DNA from: Williamsia sp. 1135
GTDB lineage: Bacteria > Actinomycetota > Actinomycetes > Mycobacteriales > Mycobacteriaceae
DNA: 64,000 bases
Reading direction: 5' to 3'
NCBI RefSeq assembly: GCF_002095395.1
Contig: NZ_MJEI01000094.1
Coordinates: forward strand, 1-64,000
Of this stretch, positions 53,688 through 64,000 are shown one piece after another. The position numbers and the translations under genes were made by a program. Numbering within the stretch: position 1 is the first letter of the stretch; each line of letters opens with the position of its first letter. The notes below the pieces were generated by a model that saw nothing but the letters and a program-made list of their open reading frames with translations, was not told the DNA's origin and made no database searches.

Positions 53688-54875
53688 CTACTCCTCGACG
53701 TCCGCGTCTTCGCTCTCGGAGGCCGACACCGGTGGCGTCGTGGTTGTCGTCGTCGTTGTAGTCGTGGTTGTCGGCGGCGTGGTTGTCGTGACCGGCGGCG
53801 GCGCCTGGGTCACCGTCACCGGCGGCGGCACCTGGGTGATCGTCCTGGTCGGCGGCGGAGGTGGAGGCGGCGCGAGGGTGGTCGTGGTGGTCGGCGGCGG
53901 AGGCGGCAGCGTGGGCGAGGAGATGCGCGACTGACCCTTCGACGTGGACACCGCGGTGGTGGTGCTCGAACTCGCAGACGCCGTGGACACCGGATTGTCG
54001 TCCACTGCGGTCTCGGGGGTGTTGTTGCCGCCGGTCATCACCACTGCGACGATCACGCCGATCGCGAGCAGGAGGGCTGCGCCGGCGGCTGCGGAGAGCA
54101 GCACCCAACGGTTGTTGTCGCGGCTCGCCCCTGCCGCGGCGGCCGCGACCAGAGCGGCGCCATGGGCCGAGGTGTACTGGGGATCCTCGGCGATCTGAAC
54201 CGGCAGTTGTAGTGCGTACTCCAAAGACGGTGCGACACCTGGGATCTGAGCCCCGGGTCCGATCACGAGCACACCGAACAATCCGCCGGTGGGGTTTCCG
54301 ATCACGCCGATGGCATCGGCCAGGGTCTGCGCACCATCCGGTTCTGTCACAGCCAGCCGGTCACCGAGGGGAGACACCGCGCTGGCCCCGACAACAGTCC
54401 GGGTGTCGGTGTCGACGAGTGCCACGGACTGTCCGGGGAAGAGCGCGCCGCTGGTGTCGAGGGCGGCCACCGCGACCACGCCGCGTGACTCGAACTGCGG
54501 GGAGCCGAACGGCCCGGCAGCGATCTCGGCGAAGGCGACCGGCGTGCCGACCACGGTTGTCCGGGGGAACCAGCTCGGCTTTCGCGCGGGCGCCGGCTCC
54601 GTCGGGTCCGGCGGCGCCAGGAAATCCGGTACGACCCCGGCCGCGATGATGTCGGCGATGGCAAGCTGCATGCCGCTGTCCGAGCACGCGATGGTGATCG
54701 CCGCGGGCTCGATGGGAGCTGACTCGATCAGCTGGTAGATGGCATCGAAGGCCACGTCCGGGCCGGTGCCGGGCAGCTCGACGAAGTTGCGGGCGAGAAT
54801 GTCACCGGTACCGGATTCGGCCACGACCGAAGCGATCTCCACGTCTGTGACGGAGATCCCGAGTACCTGACTCAT
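53688..54875 (-). CDS. Hsp70-like membrane protein with Pro/Thr-rich tail (DUF7159-like)
   Basis: A 395-residue protein. The N-terminal region (LGISVTDVEIASVVAESGTG, VVAVAALDTSGALFPGQSVA, GGLFGVLVIGPGAQIPGVAP) has the layout of actinobacterial Hsp70/actin-fold-like proteins but no clear ATP-phosphate loops. One membrane helix, WVLLSAAAGAALLLAIGVIV, follows near residue 265, then an extracellular tail rich in Pro and long Thr runs. The tail suggests a wall-spanning, possibly glycosylated stalk. It stands 30 bases downstream of hspR in the same direction, so it may belong to the heat-shock operon. Confidence 0.75.
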   Translation of the reverse strand: MSQVLGISVTDVEIASVVAESGTGDILARNFVELPGTGPDVAFDAIYQLIESAPIEPAAITIACSDSGMQLAIADIIAAGVVPDFLAPPDPTEPAPARKPSWFPRTTVVGTPVAFAEIAAGPFGSPQFESRGVVAVAALDTSGALFPGQSVALVDTDTRTVVGASAVSPLGDRLAVTEPDGAQTLADAIGVIGNPTGGLFGVLVIGPGAQIPGVAPSLEYALQLPVQIAEDPQYTSAHGAALVAAAAAGASRDNNRWVLLSAAAGAALLLAIGVIVAVVMTGGNNTPETAVDDNPVSTASASSSTTTAVSTSKGQSRISSPTLPPPPPTTTTTLAPPPPPPPTRTITQVPPPVTVTQAPPPVTTTTPPTTTTTTTTTTTTPPVSASESEDADVEE

Positions 54876-54905
54876 ACCCGCGTATCGCCCGGCACTGGTC
54901 GCTCG

Positions 54906-55312
54906 TTACCGATTCGGGCGATCGCGGCGAGGCTTCCACACCACGAGAGCGCTGGTACGGGGCATCGGCACGAGGTCGCCTGGCCGTCCGCCGCGGGCGT
55001 TGGCGAGTTCTGCCTCGAGTTCGCGAACCCGGCTCTGCAGTGCGTCCACCTGATTCGTCAGCTCGATCACCCGCTTGATTCCCGCGAGGTTCACGCCTTC
55101 GTCCTGAGAGAGCCGCTGCACCTCGCGCAACAATTCGACGTCGCGCGAGGAGTAGCGGCGGCCCCCGCCTGCCGCACGCTGCGGCGTGACCAGACCGAGC
55201 CGGTCGTAGGTCCGCAGCGTCTGTGCATGCATCCCGGCCAGTTCCGCGGCCACCGAGATCACGAACATCCTGGCCGTCTGCTCGGCCGATTCCCGGTCAT
55301 CGCGAGGTGGGG

Positions 55313-55316
<4 letters not shown>
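54906..55316 (-). CDS. hspR: Heat-shock repressor HspR (MerR family)
   Basis: The 136-residue MerR-type repressor starts at the ATG at 55316, which overlaps the dnaJ stop (ATGA). The helix-turn-helix and wing are visible in FVISVAAELAGMHAQTLRTY and GLVTPQRAAGGGRRYSSRD, followed by a dimerisation coil (NQVDALQSRVRELEAEL). HspR binds HAIR operators (CTTGAGT-N7-ACTCAAG) upstream of dnaK, using DnaK as co-repressor. Two matching sites lie upstream of dnaK at 59154 and 59231. As in other actinobacteria it is the fourth gene of the dnaK operon, giving feedback control. Confidence 0.93.
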
Positions 55317-56506
<1,190 letters not shown>

Positions 56507-56602
56507 CAGGCGTCACCTCCTTCTCTTTGTCATTCTCGTCCATATATTTGTTTGCGGGTGGAGAGATCCCGGCCCAGGCGCGATGCGCCTGGGCCGAGGA
56601 GC

Positions 56603-57184
56603 TCATTCCTGGGTGGCCGCGGCCGGGGTTTCCGGTCCGTCCACGACGACCACCATGGCGGTGCGCAGTACGCGGTCACCGAGACGGAAGCCCTGTCGGT
56701 ACACGGTCCCGATCACCGGTCGCGATCCCTCACCTTCGTGCTGCACGGCTTCATGAAGAGCCGGGTCGAACGGGTCTCCCTCGGCTCCGAAGGCCGCAAG
56801 GCCCGCGCTGCTGAGGGTTTCCGTGATCTTATCGGCAACCGCACGCAACGGACCCGCTTCCAGGTCGCCATGTGCGCGAGCCCGGTCGAGGTCGTCGAGC
56901 ACCGGCAACAGCGACCTGATCAGATCGCCCTTGCCGTACTGCTGTGCCGAGACCTTGTCGCGCTCGGCGCGACGCCGGTAGTTGGCGTACTCGGCGTGCA
57001 CGCGTTGCAGGTCCGCGATCAGTTCGGTCTCCCGATCCGAACCAGACGCGTCCGATACGGCCTCGTCGAGGGCAGCGTCCACGGTGTCTTCCGAATCCGG
57101 CTGTGCGAAGACGTCTTCCGTTTCCGGTACGTCCGCAGCTTCCGTGTCTGCCTCTGTGACCGGTTCGGATCCCGGACCGGTCAC
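56603..57184 (-). CDS. grpE: Nucleotide exchange factor GrpE
   Basis: The 193-residue GrpE has a long acidic N-terminal segment, a coiled-coil ([20 protein letters not shown]) and the C-terminal beta domain [20 protein letters not shown] followed by [20 protein letters not shown]. It releases ADP from DnaK. The start is GTG at 57184, overlapping the dnaK stop by four bases, so translation is coupled. A 96-base gap with a separate strong ribosome site leads to dnaJ. Confidence 0.95.
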   Translation of the reverse strand: MTGPGSEPVTEADTEAADVPETEDVFAQPDSEDTVDAALDEAVSDASGSDRETELIADLQRVHAEYANYRRRAERDKVSAQQYGKGDLIRSLLPVLDDLDRARAHGDLEAGPLRAVADKITETLSSAGLAAFGAEGDPFDPALHEAVQHEGEGSRPVIGTVYRQGFRLGDRVLRTAMVVVVDGPETPAAATQE

Positions 57185-59022
57185 TTCTTGTCCTCGGCGT
57201 TGTCGTCGGCGCCTTCGTCGACAACCTCTGCATCGACGACGTCGTCGGCTCCGCCGGGCGTCGCTGCGCCCTCTTCGGCACCGGCGTTGGCGTAGATCGC
57301 CTGACCGAGCTCCTGCGACTCGGTGGTCAGCTTCTCGACCGCCGACTTCACCGCACCGAGATCGGTGCCCTTGAGCGCTTCGCGAACACCCTCGATCGAA
57401 CCCTCGACCTTGGTCTTGAGTTCGGCGGGAACCTTGTCGTCGGAGTCCTTGAGGAACTTCTCGGTCTGGTTCACCAGCGACTCCGCCTGGTTGCGGGTCT
57501 CGGCCTCTTCACGACGCTGACGATCTTCGTCGGCGTGTGCTTCGGCATCCTTGATCATGCGGTCGATCTCGTCCTTCGACAGGCCCGAGCCGTCCTGGAT
57601 CCGGATGGTGTTCTCCTTGCCGGTGCCCTTGTCCTTCGCGGTGACGTGCACGATGCCGTTGGCGTCGATGTCGAAGGTCACCTCGATCTGCGGGACACCC
57701 TGCGGTGCAGGAGCGATCCCGGCCAGCTCGAACGATCCGAGCAGCTTGTTGTGCGAGGCGATCTCGCGCTCACCCTGATAGACCTGGATCTGCACCGACG
57801 GCTGGTTGTCCTCTGCCGTCGTGTAGGTCTCGGACCGCTTGGTCGGGATGGTGGTGTTGCGCTCGATCAGCTTGTGCATGACGCCACCCTTGGTCTCGAT
57901 ACCGAGGCTCAGCGGGGTCACGTCGAGCAGCAGCACGTCCTTGACCTCGCCGCGCAGCACACCGGCCTGCAGTGCGGCACCGACGGCGACGACCTCGTCC
58001 GGGTTCACACCACGGTTGGGGTCCTGGCCACCGGTGAGCTCCTTGACCAGTTCGCTCACTGCGGGCATGCGGGTCGAACCACCGACGAGCACGACGTGAT
58101 CGATGTCGCCGACGGCGATGCCGGCGTCCTTGACCACGGCCTGGAACGGCGCACGGGTGCGCTCGAGCAGATCGTTCGTGATCTTCTGGAACTCGCTGCG
58201 GGAGAGCTGCTCGTCGAGGAAGAGCGGGTTCTTGTCCGCGTCGACCGTGATGTACGGCAGGTTGATCGAGGTGCTCTGTCCCGAGGACAGTTCGATCTTC
58301 GCCTTCTCCGCGGCCTCACGCAGACGCTGCAGGGCCATCTTGTCCTTGGTCAGGTCGATGCCGTTCTGCGCCTTGAACTTCTCCACGAGCCAGTCGACGA
58401 CGCGCTGGTCCCAGTCGTCGCCACCGAGGTGGTTGTCGCCGGAGGTCGCACGGACCTCGACGACGCCGTCGCCGATCTCGAGCAGGGACACGTCGAACGT
58501 GCCGCCACCGAGGTCGAAGACGAGGATGGTCTGTTCCTTCTCGCCCTTGTCCAGGCCGTATGCCAGTGCGGCAGCGGTCGGCTCGTTGACGATGCGGAGC
58601 ACGTTGAGGCCGGCGATCTGGCCGGCTTCCTTGGTCGCCTGACGCTGGGCGTCGTTGAAGTAGGCCGGGACGGTGATGACCGCGTCCACGACCTCGTCAC
58701 CGAGGTAGCTCTCTGCGTCACGCTTGAGCTTCATCAGCGTACGAGCGCTGATCTCCTGCGGGGTGTAGTCCTTGTCGTCGATCGACTGGTTCCACTCTTC
58801 GCCCATGTGGCGCTTGACGGAACGGATGGTGCGATCGACGTTGGTGACTGCCTGGTTCTTGGCCGGCTGTCCGACCAGAACCTCGCCGTTGCGGGCGAAA
58901 GCAACCACCGACGGGGTGGTGCGGGCGCCCTCGGCGTTGGCGATGACGGTGGGTTCTCCACCTTCGAGCACTGCGACCACCGAGTTGGTGGTGCCCAGGT
59001 CGATTCCAACAGCACGAGCCAT
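57181..59022 (-). CDS. dnaK: Chaperone DnaK (Hsp70)
   Basis: The 613-residue Hsp70 has the ATPase motifs [35 protein letters not shown] and [11 protein letters not shown], a substrate-binding domain ([19 protein letters not shown]) and a C-terminal lid ending in an acidic tail. ATG at 59022 follows GGAGG; the upstream in-frame codons belong to the leader. It is the first gene of the dnaK-grpE-dnaJ-hspR operon and works with GrpE and DnaJ in protein folding. It also serves as HspR co-repressor, so its own promoter is closed when free DnaK is abundant. Confidence 0.97.
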   Translation of the reverse strand: MARAVGIDLGTTNSVVAVLEGGEPTVIANAEGARTTPSVVAFARNGEVLVGQPAKNQAVTNVDRTIRSVKRHMGEEWNQSIDDKDYTPQEISARTLMKLKRDAESYLGDEVVDAVITVPAYFNDAQRQATKEAGQIAGLNVLRIVNEPTAAALAYGLDKGEKEQTILVFDLGGGTFDVSLLEIGDGVVEVRATSGDNHLGGDDWDQRVVDWLVEKFKAQNGIDLTKDKMALQRLREAAEKAKIELSSGQSTSINLPYITVDADKNPLFLDEQLSRSEFQKITNDLLERTRAPFQAVVKDAGIAVGDIDHVVLVGGSTRMPAVSELVKELTGGQDPNRGVNPDEVVAVGAALQAGVLRGEVKDVLLLDVTPLSLGIETKGGVMHKLIERNTTIPTKRSETYTTAEDNQPSVQIQVYQGEREIASHNKLLGSFELAGIAPAPQGVPQIEVTFDIDANGIVHVTAKDKGTGKENTIRIQDGSGLSKDEIDRMIKDAEAHADEDRQRREEAETRNQAESLVNQTEKFLKDSDDKVPAELKTKVEGSIEGVREALKGTDLGAVKSAVEKLTTESQELGQAIYANAGAEEGAATPGGADDVVDAEVVDEGADDNAEDKK

Positions 59023-59128
59023 TTGTTGCCTCCTATAAGCAGTGCGTCCGCGGCAAGCGGAGCACGGGGTGTTCACGTTTTGGTCTTTTGGCTTGAGACC
59101 TCAGCGCAATCGACTCAACTTCTACCGA

Positions 59129-59148
59129 TTGACGGTACCTTCCGTCAA
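59129..59148 (-). promoter_or_regulatory. Probable dnaK promoter core containing an inverted repeat
   Basis: TTGACGG and CCGTCAA (59129-59135 and 59142-59148) are perfect 7-base arms around six bases. On the minus strand TTGACG could be a -35 box with TAGAAG 18 bases on, about 100 bases before the dnaK ATG. It lies next to the first HAIR site. The assignment is by position and sequence only. Confidence 0.45.
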
Positions 59149-59153
59149 ACCGG

Positions 59154-59174
59154 CTTGAGTCTTGGCCGCTCAGG
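59154..59174. promoter_or_regulatory. HAIR-like HspR operator, proximal
   Basis: CTTGAGT, seven bases, then GCTCAGG: the left half matches the HAIR consensus fully and the right half at 5 of 7 positions. It lies just upstream of the proposed dnaK promoter. A further CTTGAGA at 59092 is followed by ACTCAAC after 14 bases, not seven, so it was not counted as a site. Confidence 0.6.
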
Positions 59175-59230
59175 TCTCTCGAGAGGTGTAACGGACCCCG
59201 TGCCGAATGTGTTCCCGATTCTCGAAAAAA

Positions 59231-59251
59231 CTTGAGCCCAGTTCGCTCAAG
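59231..59251. promoter_or_regulatory. HAIR-like HspR operator, distal
   Basis: CTTGAGC-CCAGTTC-GCTCAAG is a perfect inverted repeat with the 7-7-7 layout of the HAIR element. The consensus is CTTGAGT-N7-ACTCAAG; both halves carry the same complementary change (T to C, A to G), so symmetry is kept. It is about 210 bases upstream of dnaK and could act with the proximal site. Confidence 0.75.
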
Positions 59252-59374
59252 TCACGGGAAGACGCCCCCCCACCCCCGGAAATGGGCCCTTCTGGCGAAC
59301 GAAAGCCCAGGTCGGCCTCGCCAAAACAGCACATCATCGGGGGTGCCGGGGGCTCCCCGGCGTAACATCGCGCT

Positions 59375-59935
59375 ATGACCGAACCCGGACGGCCACCTCC
59401 GCGCCCGCGTCCGGGTAGGCCGGAGATCCGGATCGCCCCACTGCGTGAGCCCGTCGCCGACGAGCGACCCCGGGTCGTCGACGCCGCCGTGATCGTGTGG
59501 CTGGCCGCGCTTGCGGCTTTGGCGATCGCCGCCATCTGGCAGGCCTTCAACCACGTTGCCGTCCGCGCCGCGATCAGCGACTCACTCGCCGCAAACCATC
59601 CCGCGACCAGTCGCAGCGACATCGACGACACCGTGACCATCATCATGGTCGGCAACGGCGCCGCAGCGCTGGTGATCCTGGCCGTCGCGGTGGTCGGGAT
59701 CATTCGGGTCCGGGACCGGATCAGTTCGGGTCGCACGATGCTCACCGTGATTGGTGCGCTGGCGGTTGCCGTCGGCATCCAGTTCTGGCTGGTTGCCGAG
59801 CCCGCCAGAGACGCCGTCGGACCGGTGATCTCGGTTCTTCCCCTGGTCCTGAGCGGAGGGGCGCTGATCGGCACGGCGCTGCTCTACGCACCCGCCGTCG
59901 GGACATGGCTCAAGGCCGCGCCACCGCGGCGCTGA
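59375..59935 (+). CDS. Unidentified four-helix membrane protein
   Basis: A 186-residue protein with a Pro/Arg-rich cytoplasmic start and four hydrophobic segments: AAVIVWLAALAALAIAAIW, TIIMVGNGAAALVILAVAVV, GRTMLTVIGALAVAVGIQFW and ISVLPLVLSGGALIGTALLY. I do not recognise a family; similar small proteins of unknown function occur beside dnaK in related actinobacteria. It diverges from dnaK and its stop abuts the convergent gene's stop. Confidence 0.75.
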   Translation: MTEPGRPPPRPRPGRPEIRIAPLREPVADERPRVVDAAVIVWLAALAALAIAAIWQAFNHVAVRAAISDSLAANHPATSRSDIDDTVTIIMVGNGAAALVILAVAVVGIIRVRDRISSGRTMLTVIGALAVAVGIQFWLVAEPARDAVGPVISVLPLVLSGGALIGTALLYAPAVGTWLKAAPPRR

Positions 59936-60547
59936 TCAGACACCCGAATCTTGGTCGATCGTCGTAGTGATCAGAGTTGTAGACGGGGCCTTCGGGGTGG
60001 AGCCGAACCCGAACCGGACGGGCGGATCCACCGGCGTCAGGTCTCCGAGATCCTTCCCCTGCCACGTCGCCGTTGCGCTGGTGATGCGCCGCTGACCGCG
60101 GGCGCCGTAGTACTCACGTCTGCCGCCACCTGCCGTACCCCGAGTCCGGACACCGCGAAGGAAGACGCGGGCGATGGGGTCGCTGATCGCGCAGAACCAC
60201 GGCGCGGTGACCACCGCTCTCGGCATGATCGACAGCAGCCGGCCGAGCAGAGTGGGGGATCCGACCTCGAAGGACACCGCCAACTCCCCCGCCACCACAT
60301 GCGTCCAGGATCCCTTGGAGCGGTAGGTCACCTCGGCGATGACGGTGCGGTCGAAATTGTAGGTGGCCGTGACGAATTCGCGAACGTCCTCGCTCGGCGC
60401 GATCAACAGCCGCTCGCCGTCGGCGAACTCGACCATCGCGTCGGCGAACTCACCGAGGTGCGATCGCGGCCAGTGACCGATGACGATCCTGGTGCCGCCG
60501 GAGGTGCCGATGCCGGAGATGTCGCCGTCGAAACGCAGCCTGCTCAT
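59936..60547 (-). CDS. Unidentified 203-residue protein co-transcribed with the dynamin pair
   Basis: A soluble-looking 203-residue protein: ISGIGTSGGTRIVIGHWPRS at the N-terminus, FADGERLLIAPSEDVREFV and VAGELAVSFEVGSPTLLGRL in the middle, and a basic, glycine-rich C-terminal part. No known family motif is visible. Its ATG overlaps the stop of the IniC-like gene (ATGA), so it forms the third gene of the iniA-iniC-like unit and may work in the same membrane-associated process. Confidence 0.72.
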   Translation of the reverse strand: MSRLRFDGDISGIGTSGGTRIVIGHWPRSHLGEFADAMVEFADGERLLIAPSEDVREFVTATYNFDRTVIAEVTYRSKGSWTHVVAGELAVSFEVGSPTLLGRLLSIMPRAVVTAPWFCAISDPIARVFLRGVRTRGTAGGGRREYYGARGQRRITSATATWQGKDLGDLTPVDPPVRFGFGSTPKAPSTTLITTTIDQDSGV

Positions 60548-62013
60548 GAACCGAGTTCCGCGAGAATGCCCTCGGCACTGCGGGCGGCGACGGTGCAGGC
60601 GACCGAGGTCTGCCGGTCGAACAACGGGTGCGCCGCCCTGGTGCGCCAGCGTCGAACCTCGTCCATCGCAGCGGTGCGGTGCAATTCGAGCGGATCGTCG
60701 GGGGCGATCCCGAGCCGGGCCCACGGCTGGGTTCCCTGCCCGCCGATGATCCGCTGCAGATCATCGCGTTCGGCGGGCGGCAATGCGGTTTCTTCGGCTC
60801 GCAGCCTGCCGAGCAACCGGAGTTCGGCGAACCCGTGGGTGTCCGCGAGCAGGTGCGCGGTGGCGCGTCGCAATGCAGCGGTGTCCGCCGAATCGTAGTG
60901 GGACAGAATCCGATCGAGGGCGATCAACGCCGTGTGCGACTTCAACTGGTCGGCCCGCTGTCCGAACTGGACGTCGATGATCTGGCGCAGCTCGGTCAGG
61001 CCGCTGCGATCGACCAGTTCCGTTGCGAGGGTCGGCGAATCGGAGGTGCCCAGCCTGATCAGGGTGACGGCCAGCCGGATCCCGTACATCCCGAACCGAT
61101 CGAGGATCTCGGCGCGCAGCTGCGGCTCCACCGGTAATGCCGTCTCGGCCCGTACAAATCTGTCCGCCGACAACATCGCGAGTTGCAGATCCTCCGGCGG
61201 CACGGCCGCGAGCGCCTCGAAGGCAACGAATTCCACCTGACGCAACGTCCGCGCGCCCAAGGCCAGCAATCCGGCGACCGGTACCACCGCCTGGCACAGA
61301 CCGGTGCGCTCGAGTTCGGTGGCGAACCGCGCCGCCACCTGCTTCGCGGACATCATCGCGTCCATCCGCCCGGCACCGATCTCATCGGCCCGCGACACCA
61401 CCCCGATCACCCCGAGAGGTCCGGAGTCCCCGCCGATCGAATCCCCGAGCCGGCCCAGGAACGAGGTGTCCGTGTTGGTCAGCGTCCGCAGCAGGTAGAC
61501 CACCGCGTCTGCCCCCGACTCCCCGTCGTCCGGGGTGAGCATGTCGACCGTCAGGGCGGAGACGTCACGCGAGAGCGACGCTGTGCCGGGGGTATCGATG
61601 ATCGTGGTCGTCCGCAGGGCCCGGGCCGGCCATTCGACGTCGAGGCGATCCACCCGTTCGGCGGTCAGCTCCCCGAAGTCGAAGGTGAGGTGGCCGTCGC
61701 GGCGCACCACCGGGATGCCCGCTGACCGGTCGCCGTCGTAGTGGGCGGTGACCTTGGGGTTGATCCCCCGCCGGTACCAGGTCACCACCCGGGTGCACTC
61801 GGTCGCGTCCGTCGGCGCGATGTCCTGGCCGACCATCGCGTTGAGCAAGGTCGACTTGCCGGCCTTCAGCGACCCCGCGATGGCGATCCGCAGCGGCTCC
61901 TCGAGACGGTGGGAACACTCGGCGAGCCGCTCGGCAGCCCAGCGGTCACCAGCGCACACCGATTCGGTGGCATCGATCAATTCCCGGGCACGATCGAGGG
62001 TGCTCGGGGTCAC
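60544..62013 (-). CDS. Dynamin-like GTPase, IniC-type
   Basis: A 489-residue bacterial dynamin-like protein. GTPase motifs are the P-loop RIAIAGSLKAGKSTLLNAMV near residue 45, switch threonines in PTDATECTRVVTWY, TTIIDTPGTASLS (G3) and VVSRADEIG (G4-like). A long helical stalk follows. It resembles IniC of the mycobacterial isoniazid-inducible iniBAC operon, a dynamin-like protein linked to membrane maintenance. GTG at 62013 overlaps the stop of the upstream partner (GTGA). Bacterial dynamins often act as adjacent hetero-pairs, as here. Confidence 0.85.
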   Translation of the reverse strand: MTPSTLDRARELIDATESVCAGDRWAAERLAECSHRLEEPLRIAIAGSLKAGKSTLLNAMVGQDIAPTDATECTRVVTWYRRGINPKVTAHYDGDRSAGIPVVRRDGHLTFDFGELTAERVDRLDVEWPARALRTTTIIDTPGTASLSRDVSALTVDMLTPDDGESGADAVVYLLRTLTNTDTSFLGRLGDSIGGDSGPLGVIGVVSRADEIGAGRMDAMMSAKQVAARFATELERTGLCQAVVPVAGLLALGARTLRQVEFVAFEALAAVPPEDLQLAMLSADRFVRAETALPVEPQLRAEILDRFGMYGIRLAVTLIRLGTSDSPTLATELVDRSGLTELRQIIDVQFGQRADQLKSHTALIALDRILSHYDSADTAALRRATAHLLADTHGFAELRLLGRLRAEETALPPAERDDLQRIIGGQGTQPWARLGIAPDDPLELHRTAAMDEVRRWRTRAAHPLFDRQTSVACTVAARSAEGILAELGS

Positions 62014-63851
62014 GACTGCTCTCCCTGCGATACCGCGGGGTCGAGTTGCAATGCCAGTTTTCGCAGCGCTGCAACCGCTTTGAGCTCTCCTTCGAGCTGC
62101 GCGGTCCGCTGTCGCTGCTCGGACGTCGCAAGTGCCGCGCCTTCCTGTGCGGCCTGCAGCGAGTCGCCGATCGATCGCGCAGACTGCTCGGCGATCTCGG
62201 TGAAGTGATCGCGCAGCGCGCGGTGGACGTGGCGCAGCCGATCCTTGGACTCCTTGCCCACCTGGAAGCTGACGTCGTCGGTGAACTTGCGGATCGCGGC
62301 CTTCGCCTTCTGCCGCCGATCGACCGTCCGAGCTTCTTTGTCGTCCTTGTAGGCCTTGGTACCCAGCAACAGTCCGGCGCCGACCGAGATCGGGTTGATC
62401 AGGGCCAGGCCGGCGAAGGTGCCGATGAGCCCGAACATGAGGACTCCACCGTAGGAGCCACGCATCCCGATCAGCACCTTCTGGGTGATCCCGACGCGCC
62501 CCGATTCGAGTTCGGACAGTTCGGTCACGGTGTCGAAGACGCCGTCGATGTCGGTGATGTCGAGTGAGGGCAGATGCGCTTCGGCGGAGTCGGCGAAGTG
62601 CTCGGCGATCCGTTCCGAGAGCCAGATCGCGCGATCGTGTGCCCAGACGAAATTGTCGCCGACCACCACCGCTATCTGATCTTCGAGCCATTCGCCGAGT
62701 TGCGCCCAGTCCTTACCGGGGTCGCCTTGGTCGACGGCTTCCTCGGCTTCCCGGGTGACGGCCCGCAGTCGGTCGCGGAGGTCGTGGTCGATGTCGGCGG
62801 CGAGATCGGTGATGCCGTCGGACAGGGTCTGCTGCCACAGGGCCGTCCGCTTCTTCATCTCATCGGCCGTCGCCTTGGCCCGTTGCAGTTCGGCGACCGC
62901 CGCGGCCGCCTTCTCCGGATCGCGCAACGCCGCGAGCTCGCTACCCAACGTCAGCGCGAGGTGCTCGGAGACAGACCGTAGATCGAGCGCCACGGAAGTC
63001 TTCGTCGACTCGGCTGCTCTGGCGACCACCCGATCGCGCAAGAACTGGTAGACCTCGACGAACCCGGCCTCGGCGTTGAGCGAATCGTCCTTGAGCCGCA
63101 GCGCATGCGAGCGCAGCAGCGACGACACCGGCAGCAGCGGAACGTCGACGCCTTCGCGGCTCAGGTGCGCCTGATCGGCCTCGACGATGGCGCGCCAGTG
63201 TGGATACAGGTCGGTCTTGGTGATCAGGCACGCCACGGTCGGGCACAGACCGACGACCTGTTTGAGGAACGCCACCTCGGGCTCGGTGAACTCCTGGCTG
63301 GCGTCCGAGACGACGAAGACCGCATCTGCTGCGGGGAGGAGGCCGAGAGTGCTTGCCGCATGCGGATTCCCATGCCCTCCGACGCCGGGGGTGTCGACGA
63401 GGACGAGACCGTCCGCGAGCAGCGGACTCGGCACGTTCACCTCGAGACGCAACACCGTCGACCCACCCGCCAACGGATGGTCCGGGGTGATCGCGTTGAT
63501 CTGATCGAGCGGCACCACCACCCGCTCCGGCTCGGAGCCGGGGCGGTCGAGAACCAGGTGCGCCGACGCCTCGGCAGCATGCGCGGCCAAGGTCGGGACG
63601 GCCGTCGTCTCGTCGTCGCCCACCGAACACACGTCGATGCCGAGCAGCGAGTTCACGAATTGGCTCTTGCCCTGTTTGAGGGGTCCGACGACAACGATCC
63701 GTAACCGGGGGTCGGTGACCCTTGTCCGGGCGCCGTCGAGACGCGCCACCAGATCCTGCCTACCCGACCGGGCCGCGATCTCGCCCATCCGGCCGAGAAG
63801 CTCACCGAGCTCGCCCGTGGTGGTGGGCGCTGTGGCCACTTCGCTTTTCAT
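62010..63851 (-). CDS. Dynamin-like GTPase, IniA-type
   Basis: A 613-residue dynamin-like protein with P-loop VVVGPLKQGKSQFVNSLLG, DETTAVPTLA (G2), VLVDTPGVGGHGNP (G3) and LITKTDLYPHW (G4), a helical stalk, and a hydrophobic membrane-inserting segment (GVLMFGLIGTFAGLALINPI) near residue 485. It matches IniA, which binds membranes and mediates fission in mycobacteria. The ATG at 63851 is the family start; an upstream in-frame extension to 63920 is not conserved in character. It is the first gene of a three-gene unit that also encodes the IniC-like protein. Confidence 0.85.
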   Translation of the reverse strand: MKSEVATAPTTTGELGELLGRMGEIAARSGRQDLVARLDGARTRVTDPRLRIVVVGPLKQGKSQFVNSLLGIDVCSVGDDETTAVPTLAAHAAEASAHLVLDRPGSEPERVVVPLDQINAITPDHPLAGGSTVLRLEVNVPSPLLADGLVLVDTPGVGGHGNPHAASTLGLLPAADAVFVVSDASQEFTEPEVAFLKQVVGLCPTVACLITKTDLYPHWRAIVEADQAHLSREGVDVPLLPVSSLLRSHALRLKDDSLNAEAGFVEVYQFLRDRVVARAAESTKTSVALDLRSVSEHLALTLGSELAALRDPEKAAAAVAELQRAKATADEMKKRTALWQQTLSDGITDLAADIDHDLRDRLRAVTREAEEAVDQGDPGKDWAQLGEWLEDQIAVVVGDNFVWAHDRAIWLSERIAEHFADSAEAHLPSLDITDIDGVFDTVTELSELESGRVGITQKVLIGMRGSYGGVLMFGLIGTFAGLALINPISVGAGLLLGTKAYKDDKEARTVDRRQKAKAAIRKFTDDVSFQVGKESKDRLRHVHRALRDHFTEIAEQSARSIGDSLQAAQEGAALATSEQRQRTAQLEGELKAVAALRKLALQLDPAVSQGEQS

Positions 63852-63957
63852 CCGGCATCCGACCTGTTCGTCAACGAGAGCAACCCCGATGTGGCCGCAC
63901 CCGCCGGGTTCGGGGCACACGCCAATCGGTCCCGCTCACAGTATCTCGATGAGGCAC

Positions 63958-64000
63958 CGTGATCGGGACCGATGGCGCGGGAATCTCTCGACAACTACAC
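63958..64000 (+). CDS. Possible start of a divergent gene, cut by window edge
   Basis: A GTG at 63958 (frame starting VIGTDGAGISRQLH) and an ATG at 63972 (frame starting MARESLDNY) both stay open to the window end. Mycobacterial dynamin loci often have a gene divergent from or upstream of iniA, so one of these may be real, but 14 codons do not allow identification. Confidence 0.2.

Overview
The window is GC-rich, densely coding DNA from a mycolic-acid actinobacterium (order Mycobacteriales; Gordonia, Williamsia or Rhodococcus are the best guesses). This rests on an Stf0-type sulfotransferase, a fused cysNC, a dnaK-grpE-dnaJ-hspR operon with HAIR operators, an IniA/IniC-like dynamin pair, an NDMA-type alcohol dehydrogenase and many GTG starts with ATGA/GTGA stop-start overlaps. 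No rRNA, tRNA, CRISPR array or insertion sequence was seen.

Region 1 (1-32 kb) is a large catabolic island. It holds an alcohol dehydrogenase, an SMP-30-like lactonase, a Rieske oxygenase, a Baeyer-Villiger-type monooxygenase, four short-chain dehydrogenases, a TPP-dependent lyase/decarboxylase, an aldehyde dehydrogenase and a TauD-like Fe(II)/2-oxoglutarate oxygenase. CoA chemistry follows: two CoA-transferases, a CitE-type lyase, acyl-CoA ligases, an AcuI-like reductase, a MaoC-type hydratase, two enoyl-CoA hydratases and two long+short acyl-CoA dehydrogenase pairs. A GntR/FCD regulator sits at the right edge. An 18-bp palindrome (CAATCCT-N4-AGGATTG and variants) lies in front of four transcription units and overlaps the core promoter in at least two, so the island is probably one regulon. 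The substrate is unknown; the enzymes suggest oxygenation of a cyclic or branched compound, lactone opening, side-chain shortening and cleavage of a short branched acyl-CoA.

Seven island genes between 4.0 and 25.8 kb carry nine lesions: seven single-base deletions that each fit one lost base in a C or G run, one 2-bp deletion and one nonsense codon. No lesion was seen outside that stretch. This may be a consensus-quality problem or genuine decay.

Region 2 (32-41.7 kb) holds a divergent AMP-binding enzyme, a lipoprotein gamma-glutamyltransferase, SRPBCC proteins, a secretory-type lipase, a CPBP protease, an NAD-binding epimerase-like protein and small membrane or stress proteins. Region 3 (41.7-49.3 kb) is a sulfur locus: stf0-cysD-cysNC-sulfatase, then an SDR, an enoyl-CoA hydratase remnant abutting a 79-bp palindrome, and a DszA/NtaA-like flavin monooxygenase. 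Region 4 (49.4-64 kb) holds a receiver-like/TrxR-like fusion, an amidohydrolase, a globin-reductase, the Hsp70 chaperone operon and the dynamin pair.

Arrays of a 21-bp intergenic unit occupy two convergent intergenic regions (13.8-14.2 kb and 33.7 kb). Intergenic stretches over about 300 bases without a gene are 53-385, the array at 13.8-14.2 kb and 59,023-59,374.
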